Assembly (NCBI GenBank): GCA_019418525.1
Contig: DYBS01000044.1
Coordinates: 1 to 12,430, forward strand
Source: Clostridiales bacterium
Lineage (GTDB): Bacteria; Bacillota; Clostridia; Oscillospirales; Oscillospiraceae
Reading direction: 5' to 3'
DNA: 12,430 bases
Part shown: one piece after another, positions 6,650-11,659 of the stretch
How the letters are laid out: each line of letters opens with the position of its first letter
How positions within the stretch are numbered: position 1 is the first letter of the stretch
Position numbers and translations under genes: made by a program
Notes under the pieces: model-generated
Databases searched by the model: none
Told to the model about the DNA's origin: nothing
The model's input: only the letters and a program-made list of their open reading frames with translations

Positions 6650-7045
6650 ATGGAGCCCACCGCATTTCTCGACGCCCTCGCCCGGAACGGCGTGGATGTC
6701 CCGGACGCCCTGGCCCGCTTCATGGGCAACCGGGACCTCTATCTCTCCTTCCTCTGCCGCCTGCCCCAGACCCTGGACCTACCCGCCATCCGGCAGGCCC
6801 TGCACAGCGGCCAGGAGGAGGATTTTTATGCCCGTGTCCATGATTTGAAGGGGATGGCCGGAAACTTGAGCATCCGCTCTCTGTTCCAACCCGCCCAGCT
6901 CCTGCTGGAGGAGTACCGCGCCTATGGTCTGAGCCGCCCGGAGCGGCTGGAGGCCCTTGTGGATCAGCTCACCGCTGCCGCCGCTCCACTGACCGCCCTC
7001 ATCCAAGACTATCAAGCTATGCCGGCCGAAGGAGGATGCCCATGA
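6650..7045 (+). CDS. Hpt (histidine phosphotransfer) domain protein
   Basis: A 131-aa stand-alone Hpt protein. The phospho-acceptor signature is VHDLKGMAGNL, with His64 as the predicted phosphorylated residue, set in an all-helical protein. An aromatic helix precedes it (YLSFLCRL), followed by a helix with QPAQLLLEEYRA, as in the Hpt four-helix bundle. Hpt proteins relay phosphate between a hybrid kinase receiver and a final response regulator. No kinase lies nearby in this operon. The start at ATG 6650 is set by AAGGAGGT (6634-6641), a near-perfect anti-SD complement 8 nt upstream, 25 bp after csrA. Longer in-frame extensions only shadow csrA. The stop overlaps the start of the next gene by 4 bp (ATGA), so the receiver encoded there is the obvious partner. 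Confidence 0.87.
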   Translation: MEPTAFLDALARNGVDVPDALARFMGNRDLYLSFLCRLPQTLDLPAIRQALHSGQEEDFYARVHDLKGMAGNLSIRSLFQPAQLLLEEYRAYGLSRPERLEALVDQLTAAAAPLTALIQDYQAMPAEGGCP

Positions 7046-8121
7046 ACCGAGATACGTTGCTGGTTATTGACGACTCCCCCCTGGATCTGGCCATTCTGCG
7101 TGAGATCTTCAAGCATCTGTTCCAGGTAGAGTGTTTTGAAGAGTCGCGCCCCGCCATCGCCTATATCCACCGCAATCCCCAGCGCATCTGCGCTGTACTG
7201 CTGGACATCTGCCTGGGACGGCGTGGGGCCGGTTTTCAGGTTCTGCAGCAGCTGCAGGCCGCTCAGGAGACTGCTTCTCTCCCCGTTATCCTCATCACCT
7301 CCGACGCACGGGAGGAGTATGTGCTCAGCGGCCTGAACAAGGGGGCGGTGGACTTTCTGGTCAAGCCAGTGGACCCCCTCACCGTACAGGAGCGGGTCTG
7401 CGGCTGTGTCCGGCGTGCCTGGCCTCCCGGCTCCACCATTCTGGACGGACCGGAGCCCTCTCCCGAGCTGGCCCAGCCAGCCACTCCCGCCGACACCCTC
7501 ACCGAGGCGGAGTACTGGGATCGTCTGCTGGAACTCTTCTTCCAGGCCCGGCCCAACCTCTCCCCCGCCAAATACCACACCCTAGGCCGCATTTCCGCCG
7601 CGCTTGCGGAGGGTCTGTGCAAGGCCGTGCCCGCCTGCGGGCTGACCCGGGAGGAGGCCCAGCTCATTGGCCGCGCCGCCGCCTACTGCGACGTGGGGCT
7701 GCTGGGCATCCCGGACAGCGTCATTGAGCAGGGGCAGGATCAGGGCGGAGCGGGACAGGATGTCTACTTCCGCCACACCGCGCTGGGCCACGCCCTTTTC
7801 ACCACCGGCCCCTCCAGCGCCCGACCTCTGGCCCGCTACGCCGCCGAGATCGCCTACTGGCACCACAAGAACTATGACGGCAGCGGCTATCCCACCGAGC
7901 AGAGCGCCAATCCCATCCCCCTCAGCGCCCAGGTGGTGCGCACCGCTATCCGCTGCATGGGGTATATGGACTACTTCCACGGTTACCCCGACCGCCTGGA
8001 CCGGACCATCCGCTCGCTGGCAGCCGATGTGGGCCGCTTCATCTCTCCCGAGCTCTATGAGGCCGCCCAGGCTGCCCGGGACGCCCTGGGTGACTGCCTC
8101 CCGGAGGAGCGGCTCTCCTGA
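7042..8121 (+). CDS. Response regulator: REC domain plus degenerate HD-GYP-like domain
   Basis: A 359-aa protein. The receiver domain (about 5-125) has the acidic pair Asp10-Asp11, phospho-acceptor Asp55 in AVLLDICLG, Thr86 in ILITSD, and Lys108 in LVKPVD. A linker rich in Pro/Ala (about 127-155) leads to an HD-GYP-like domain (about 170-345). The GYP signature WHHKNYDGSGYP (about 273-284) and His245 in RHTALGHAL are kept. The HD motif reads Cys216-Asp217, followed by VGL instead of IGK, and the Asp normally found after 'IPLxARI' is Ile303. The domain is therefore probably not a normal c-di-GMP phosphodiesterase. AAGGAGG (7029-7035) sets the start at ATG 7042 (6-nt spacing). ATG 7036 directly abuts the ribosome site and is rejected. 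It overlaps the Hpt stop by 4 bp and is the last gene of the operon. Confidence 0.88.
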   Translation: MNRDTLLVIDDSPLDLAILREIFKHLFQVECFEESRPAIAYIHRNPQRICAVLLDICLGRRGAGFQVLQQLQAAQETASLPVILITSDAREEYVLSGLNKGAVDFLVKPVDPLTVQERVCGCVRRAWPPGSTILDGPEPSPELAQPATPADTLTEAEYWDRLLELFFQARPNLSPAKYHTLGRISAALAEGLCKAVPACGLTREEAQLIGRAAAYCDVGLLGIPDSVIEQGQDQGGAGQDVYFRHTALGHALFTTGPSSARPLARYAAEIAYWHHKNYDGSGYPTEQSANPIPLSAQVVRTAIRCMGYMDYFHGYPDRLDRTIRSLAADVGRFISPELYEAAQAARDALGDCLPEERLS

Positions 8122-8127
8122 AAAACC

Positions 8128-8167
8128 AACAAGCCCGGAACAAACTTACGTTTGTTCCGGGCTTGTT
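8128..8167. terminator. Bidirectional terminator ending the flagellar operon
   Basis: Arms 8128-8145 and 8150-8167 form an 18-bp perfect stem with loop TTAC, followed by TTTT on the plus strand and preceded by AAAAA (8121-8125) for the minus strand. It lies 7 bp after the response regulator stop and 17 bp from the convergent cupin stop, so it should end both transcripts. Confidence 0.92.
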
Positions 8168-8183
8168 TTGCGTTTTGGACCGG

Positions 8184-8675
8184 TCAGCGGTAGCGGGTCT
8201 CGCCGGTGAGAAGGCGGATGCGCTGGGCCTGCTCCGGGTATTGCTCCATCAGCGCCGCCGGGTCAGCGGCGTGCTCATAATCAGAATCGTCGTAGCCGGG
8301 GCTCATCGTGGTGCCCATAAGGCCGTATTTCCCACCGGGGAGCAGCCGGGAGCCCTGCCAGGTACCGGCGGGGACCACATGCTGTACCTCCTGCCCGGCG
8401 CAGATGTCGCTCCCCAGCACCGTCACCCGGCTCTTGCCATCGGGCAGCAGCTCCAGCAGCTCCACCGGATCGCCGCCGTAGAAGTGGTACACCTCGTCGG
8501 TGATCAGCCGGTGCAGGTGGGAGTACCCCTGGCCGGTGAGCATGAAGTAGATGGCCGAGCCCATGTCCTTGCCGTCCACCTTGGCGGGGGAACGGTAGGT
8601 GGAGCGGAAGAGTCCACCCTCCTGCTCCAAAGGCTGCAAACCCAAAATTTGAATGATCTGTTCGATCTGATCCAT
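8184..8675 (-). CDS. Cupin superfamily protein, DUF985 (Cupin_5) type
   Basis: A 163-aa soluble protein. The family pattern is clear: LGLQPLEQEGGLFRSTYRS at the start, then SAIYFMLTGQGYSHLHRL, DEVYHFYGGDPVELL, LGSDICAGQEVQHVVPAGTW, and a closing GTTMSPGYDDSDYEHA. These are the successive strands of the DUF985 beta-barrel, with a His in SHLHRL and a Glu in DEVYHFY at the usual places for a sugar- or metal-binding pocket. The family's reaction is not firmly known to me. Structural relatives resemble epimerase-type cupins that bind sugar-like ligands. AAGGAGG lies about 9 nt before ATG 8675. The gene follows the oxidoreductase by 12 bp and is very probably in the same transcript, which hints at a shared sugar or polyol substrate (inference). 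Confidence 0.88.
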   Translation of the reverse strand: MDQIEQIIQILGLQPLEQEGGLFRSTYRSPAKVDGKDMGSAIYFMLTGQGYSHLHRLITDEVYHFYGGDPVELLELLPDGKSRVTVLGSDICAGQEVQHVVPAGTWQGSRLLPGGKYGLMGTTMSPGYDDSDYEHAADPAALMEQYPEQAQRIRLLTGETRYR

Positions 8676-8687
8676 GTTCCTTCCTCC

Positions 8688-9770
8688 TTACACGTCTACC
8701 CAGGTCCCGTCGGTTCGGGCACTGCGCTCCACCGCCCGGCACAGCCGCACCAGCCGGGCCCCGTCGGCAAAGGTTGGGAACTCCCCCGCCTCCGCTGGAG
8801 CGGTCCAGCCCAGAGCCGCGTAATAGCGCCCGGCCAGGGTGAGGAAGGTGTCGGTAAAGCCGTTGAAGCCAAAGGGGTAGAGGGCGGTCTGCACCCCGCT
8901 GCCCTTGGACGCGCCGTGGAGGGCGGTGCTCTGCTCGCTGTCCCACCACACGCTGCGGTTGGCACCGGTGACCTCCATGGTAAGGTGGTTGGTGCGGCCG
9001 TGGGACACCTCGGAAAGTACCGCCGAGCCGATGGCCCCGCTCTCCATGCGGAACTGCAAAAGGGCGCTGTCCTCGGAGTTCACCGTCACCGGCTCCCCCT
9101 CCGCCGTTCCGGGGGCGTACATCAAGTCGCCCTTCCGCACCCGCTCCCGCTGGAAGCAGCCGAAGAGGGCCTGTACCGCTGTGATCTTCTGCCCGGTGAG
9201 GTACTCCGCCAGGTCCAGCCAGTGGGTGCCGATCTCGGTGACCGCCCGCATGGCCCCACCCACCGCCTCGTCGTACCGCCAGCCGCAGGGGGCGGGGAGG
9301 GCGTGGAACTCCTGCAAATAGCTGCCGTGGACCAGGTACACCGGCCCGAAGTCCGCCGCGGCGATGCGCGCTCTGGCCTCCTGACAGGCCGGGTGGTAGC
9401 GCACATTCAGGTTCACCGCGCAGGTGAGCCCCTTCTCCCGGGCCAGCCGCTCCAGCTCGTCGGCCTGCTCCGGCTCCAGACACAGAGGCTTTTCACACAG
9501 CACGTGCTTGCCGTGCTCCAGGAGGAATTTTACCATTTCATAGTGGAGCCCCGGCGGGGTGCACACGTGGACCGAGCCGATGGCCTCGTCCAGCAGCGCC
9601 TCCCGGTCCGCCGACCAGTGGGGCACCCCCCACTGCTCCGCGAAGGCCTGGGCCGACGCCCCGTGTGGGTTCACCACCGTGTGGATGGGGATGCCGCTGG
9701 CCCGGAGGGCCATGGCGTGGGTCTGTGCGATGCCTCCGGTGCCCCAGATGGCCGCCTGCTGTGCATTCAT
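8688..9770 (-). CDS. Gfo/Idh/MocA family NAD(P)-dependent oxidoreductase
   Basis: A 360-aa enzyme. The N-terminal Rossmann fold (about 1-125) opens with AAIWGTGGIAQTHAMAL, which carries the GxGGxA dinucleotide site. It continues to VHVCTPPGLHYEMV and the family motif CEKPLCLEP, where the Lys of EKP contacts nicotinamide and catalytic groups. The C-terminal alpha/beta substrate domain carries EIGTHWLDLAEYLTG, where the His near 190 occupies the usual catalytic position. Family members oxidise or reduce sugars, inositols or amino sugars, and the substrate cannot be read from the sequence. Start ATG 9770 is set by the GGAAAGGGG ribosome site about 9 nt upstream. The open frame runs further upstream, but only as a shadow of the next gene. 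It has its own promoter and shares a transcript with the DUF985 cupin. Confidence 0.93.
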   Translation of the reverse strand: MNAQQAAIWGTGGIAQTHAMALRASGIPIHTVVNPHGASAQAFAEQWGVPHWSADREALLDEAIGSVHVCTPPGLHYEMVKFLLEHGKHVLCEKPLCLEPEQADELERLAREKGLTCAVNLNVRYHPACQEARARIAAADFGPVYLVHGSYLQEFHALPAPCGWRYDEAVGGAMRAVTEIGTHWLDLAEYLTGQKITAVQALFGCFQRERVRKGDLMYAPGTAEGEPVTVNSEDSALLQFRMESGAIGSAVLSEVSHGRTNHLTMEVTGANRSVWWDSEQSTALHGASKGSGVQTALYPFGFNGFTDTFLTLAGRYYAALGWTAPAEAGEFPTFADGARLVRLCRAVERSARTDGTWVDV

Positions 9771-9805
9771 AGTCTGTACCCCTTTCCTGGTTCGCTGTTC
9801 TGAAA

Positions 9806-9819
9806 AGATGGTACCATCT
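9806..9819. promoter_or_regulatory. 14-bp perfect palindrome on the -10 box, possible operator
   Basis: AGATGGTACCATCT is its own reverse complement and covers the whole -10 element of the promoter above. A repressor bound here would block the promoter. No regulator for it is identified in the window. The TetR site in this region has a different sequence. Confidence 0.4.
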
Positions 9820-9836
9820 CCCGAGACCTTTGTCAA
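9808..9836 (-). promoter_or_regulatory. SigA-type promoter for the oxidoreductase-cupin operon
   Basis: On the minus strand TTGACA (9831-9836) is an exact -35 box, with a 17-base spacer to TACCAT (9808-9813, 4 of 6 matches to TATAAT). Transcription would start near 9801, about 30 nt before ATG 9770. The -35 overlaps the stop codon of the upstream membrane-protein gene. Confidence 0.7.
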
Positions 9837-10513
9837 TTTGCCCGACTGGCGGCCAGGTCCGCTCCCATAGCCCGGTAGCCGATGGCCACCGTCCACACAT
9901 AGGCGCAGGTCTTGGGGATCATCAGCATCCCCACCATGGGGACGGCGTCGGCAAAGAGCACCACCGGAATATAGAAGGCGAAGCTGAGCACGATGGTCAG
10001 CCACATCCAGCGGAACGCCCGGTCCCCGTGCGCCCGGGTGCTGCGGAAGAAGAGCACCACCACCAGCAGTCCCAGCAAGGCGAAGGGAATGTTGCGATAG
10101 ATGCCCCAGGAGAGGGGGGCGTCGGGGCTGAGCCAGCGGTTCTGAGGCATCAGGCACAGCAGGATGCGCGCCCCGGCCAGAAGATATACAGCGGCGGTGA
10201 GCCCGCTCCGGCCCCGGACCTCGTAGCGCTTGCGCCAGACCTGATAGAGCAGGACGTAAAAGATGGTCATGGTCACCGAGGTGATGGCCTTGCCCAGGCC
10301 CAGAGCGGCGGTGTAGTGGTCCAGGCCGGTGGTGCACAGGGCCACTGCCCGGGGCACCAGGTGGAAGGCGTCTCCCGCCCCCAGCACCACCGCCATGGCG
10401 CCGAAGAGGCGGTACTGCGCCAGCGCCCCGCTGCGGCGGAGCATCCGGATGCCCAGGGTGAGGACCGTGGTCAGATAGACGATATCAAAGAGGGTTTCTC
10501 CAATGGCTTGCAT
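9833..10513 (-). CDS. Multi-pass integral membrane protein, function unknown
   Basis: A 226-aa protein with about seven hydrophobic segments by eye (roughly 8-22, 33-50, 68-90, 103-120, 142-158, 173-192 and 197-214). It therefore sits in the cytoplasmic membrane. Distinct polar marks between segments include GDAFHLVPR near 44-52, LMPQNRWLSPDAPLSWGIYRN near 118-138 (with conserved-looking Trp, Arg and Pro) and a closing PKTCAYVWTVAIGYRAMG. I do not recognise the family. The start ATG 10513 has AAAGGAAG 7-8 nt upstream. An upstream ATG at 10564 would lie inside the preceding gene and is rejected. The gene follows the smaller membrane protein by 16 bp and is very probably cotranscribed with it. 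The promoter of the next gene begins in its stop codon. Confidence 0.8.
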   Translation of the reverse strand: MQAIGETLFDIVYLTTVLTLGIRMLRRSGALAQYRLFGAMAVVLGAGDAFHLVPRAVALCTTGLDHYTAALGLGKAITSVTMTIFYVLLYQVWRKRYEVRGRSGLTAAVYLLAGARILLCLMPQNRWLSPDAPLSWGIYRNIPFALLGLLVVVLFFRSTRAHGDRAFRWMWLTIVLSFAFYIPVVLFADAVPMVGMLMIPKTCAYVWTVAIGYRAMGADLAASRAN

Positions 10514-10529
10514 ACAGGTTCTTCCTTTC

Positions 10530-10955
10530 TCAGCTCCGGCGGTCGGCCAGAGCGGCTTTTCCAAAATTGCGTCCGAACAGGAGCCCGGCCAGCAGCAGCG
10601 CCGCCCCCAGCCCCGAGTAAAAGACCGCGATGAAGCGCTCCGGCGCCAGGCCGGACACCCGCAGGCCGATGCCGCCGGTCATCATCACCGCCATGATGGC
10701 AAAGGCCTTGCCGTCAAAAAATTTGAGGAAAAAGTGCCTCTCCTCCTCATAGCCTGTGATGCGCGCGGTGTGCTTTTTCACTAGGCGGCCAAAGATGAAG
10801 CGCTGGAACACGGCAAAGACCAGCACCGACAGCAGCAGATTCCACCCGCTCACGTAGGCCGGGTAGGCCATCAGGCCGATGCGCAGGATGTTGAACCCCG
10901 CTGCCGCCCACACTAGGCAGGCCAGCAGCAGGAGGGTATTGCGTCTGACTTTCAT
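10530..10955 (-). CDS. Small integral membrane protein (about four helices), function unknown
   Basis: A 141-aa protein. After a short basic start (MKVRRN) come hydrophobic segments at about 7-24, 38-55, 86-104 and 110-130. Between the second and third lies a charged cytoplasmic-looking loop (KKHTARITGYEEERHFFLKFF). Arg/Lys placement suggests both ends face the cytoplasm. I do not recognise the family. ATG 10955 has AAAGGAC about 7 nt upstream. A longer frame to 11030 runs through the tetR terminator and is rejected. The gene sits 72 bp beyond the tetR stop, behind a 13-bp palindrome identical in half-sites to one on the tetR promoter. It is therefore probably under TetR control, together with the 226-aa membrane protein that follows. 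TetR-controlled membrane proteins often deal with toxic compounds, but nothing here shows a transporter family. Confidence 0.78.
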   Translation of the reverse strand: MKVRRNTLLLLACLVWAAAGFNILRIGLMAYPAYVSGWNLLLSVLVFAVFQRFIFGRLVKKHTARITGYEEERHFFLKFFDGKAFAIMAVMMTGGIGLRVSGLAPERFIAVFYSGLGAALLLAGLLFGRNFGKAALADRRS

Positions 10956-10973
10956 AAAATCGTCCTTTCTGAG

Positions 10974-10986
10974 TGAACATCGTTCA
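10974..10986. promoter_or_regulatory. Predicted TetR operator upstream of the membrane-protein pair
   Basis: TGAAC-ATC-GTTCA is a palindrome with 5-bp half-sites, 18 bp upstream of ATG 10955 and positioned near the likely transcription start. The same half-sites with the same 3-bp spacer occur on the tetR promoter at 11605-11617. I could not find a convincing -35/-10 pair here. Confidence 0.65.
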
Positions 10987-10997
10987 ATTTCTATCGT

Positions 10998-11025
10998 AAA
11001 AAGTCCCACCTTCCGGTGGGAACTT
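10998..11025 (-). terminator. Rho-independent terminator of tetR
   Basis: On the minus strand, directly after the tetR stop (11027-11029), CCCACC and GGTGGG pair around a GGAA loop. The stem is extended by a T-A pair and, past one bulge, three more pairs. It is followed by TTTTT (10998-11002). The stem is shorter than the other terminators here, so some readthrough into the membrane genes is possible. Confidence 0.7.
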
Positions 11026-11026
11026 C

Positions 11027-11584
11027 TCAATAGAGGGTCCGGCGGAGGAGCTCCAGCACGGTGGCGGGGTCGTAGTCCTGACGCAGCAGGGCGGAGAGCA
11101 TCAGGGAGAAGAGGACGTCCGCAAACTTCTCCGCCGTAAAGGTGTCATCAAAGGCGCCGGGGCGGATGTTGGGGTCCCGCTTCAGCACCGCCGTCAGCCC
11201 CCGGAGCACGTGGTCCCAGGTCCGCTCCATCCGGGCCTTGCCGTCGGCTTTCTCCTCCCGTAGGAAGGGCATGGCGTGGAGGGTGAAGAAGCCCGGGTAC
11301 TCCTCCGCCCCGTACTCCATGCGCCGGTAGAGCCAGGTGATGCAGGCACAGGTGTCGGGAAAGGGGGGCTCCCCCTCCGCCCGGCGGAAGATATCGCACC
11401 ACACGCTCTCCACCACAGCCCCCACCAGCTCCGACTTGGCGTGGAAGTAGTTGTAGATGGAGCCCACCGACACGCCGCAGGCGGCGGCCACCCCCCGGAT
11501 ATGGATGGCGCTCCACCCATCCCGCCGGAGCAGCTCCCGGCTGGTCTTCAGGATCTCCTCCCGGGATGTGACGATGGTGTTCAC
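11027..11584 (-). CDS. TetR/AcrR-family transcriptional regulator
   Basis: A 185-aa protein. The N-terminal DNA-binding domain (about 8-55) shows REEILKTSRELLRRDGW, then the helix-turn-helix IRGVAAACGVSVGSIYNYF and KSELVGAVV, the standard TetR pattern. The C-terminal ligand domain (about 60-185) is variable, with aromatic and Cys residues (CDIFRR, CACITWLYRRM) that may line a pocket. I start at GTG 11584, because GGGGAGGG (11593-11600) lies 8 nt upstream. ATG 11602 has no ribosome site and would fall only about 7 nt after the predicted transcription start. The protein is expected to be a dimeric repressor acting on the TGAAC-N3-GTTCA sites at its own promoter and ahead of the two membrane-protein genes. 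The ligand is unknown. Confidence 0.9.
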   Translation of the reverse strand: MNTIVTSREEILKTSRELLRRDGWSAIHIRGVAAACGVSVGSIYNYFHAKSELVGAVVESVWCDIFRRAEGEPPFPDTCACITWLYRRMEYGAEEYPGFFTLHAMPFLREEKADGKARMERTWDHVLRGLTAVLKRDPNIRPGAFDDTFTAEKFADVLFSLMLSALLRQDYDPATVLELLRRTLY

Positions 11585-11604
11585 GGTGTGTTCCCTCCCC
11601 ATTC

Positions 11605-11617
11605 TGAACTTTGTTCA
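11605..11617. promoter_or_regulatory. Predicted TetR operator on the tetR promoter
   Basis: TGAAC-TTT-GTTCA is a 5-3-5 palindrome that begins at the last base of the -10 box and covers the likely start point. It matches the half-sites at 10974-10986 exactly, which supports autorepression by TetR. Confidence 0.7.
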
Positions 11618-11645
11618 TTTTAGCAGGCCCCAGGGTATTTGTCAA
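11617..11645 (-). promoter_or_regulatory. SigA-type promoter of tetR
   Basis: On the minus strand TTGACA (11640-11645) is separated by exactly 17 bases from TAAAAT (11617-11622), a near-consensus promoter. The start is expected near 11610, which favours the GTG 11584 start over ATG 11602. Confidence 0.85.
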
Positions 11646-11656
11646 CTGGGGCCTGC
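11623..11656. repeat. 11-bp inverted repeat with the tetR -35 box in its loop
   Basis: GCAGGCCCCAG (11623-11633) and CTGGGGCCTGC (11646-11656) are perfect reverse complements with a 12-nt loop. The repeat lies 3 bp past the histidine kinase stop and could stall or end that transcript, though no U run follows. The loop holds the tetR -35 box, and the left arm fills most of the promoter spacer. Confidence 0.75.
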
Positions 11657-11659
11657 CGC

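Noticed and set aside
8163..9803. A 546-codon open frame on the plus strand opposite the oxidoreductase and cupin genes
   Set aside because: It is antisense to two clear protein families. Its translation is rich in Gly, Val, His and Leu with no domain, and it begins inside the terminator. It is a product of GC-biased third positions on the other strand.
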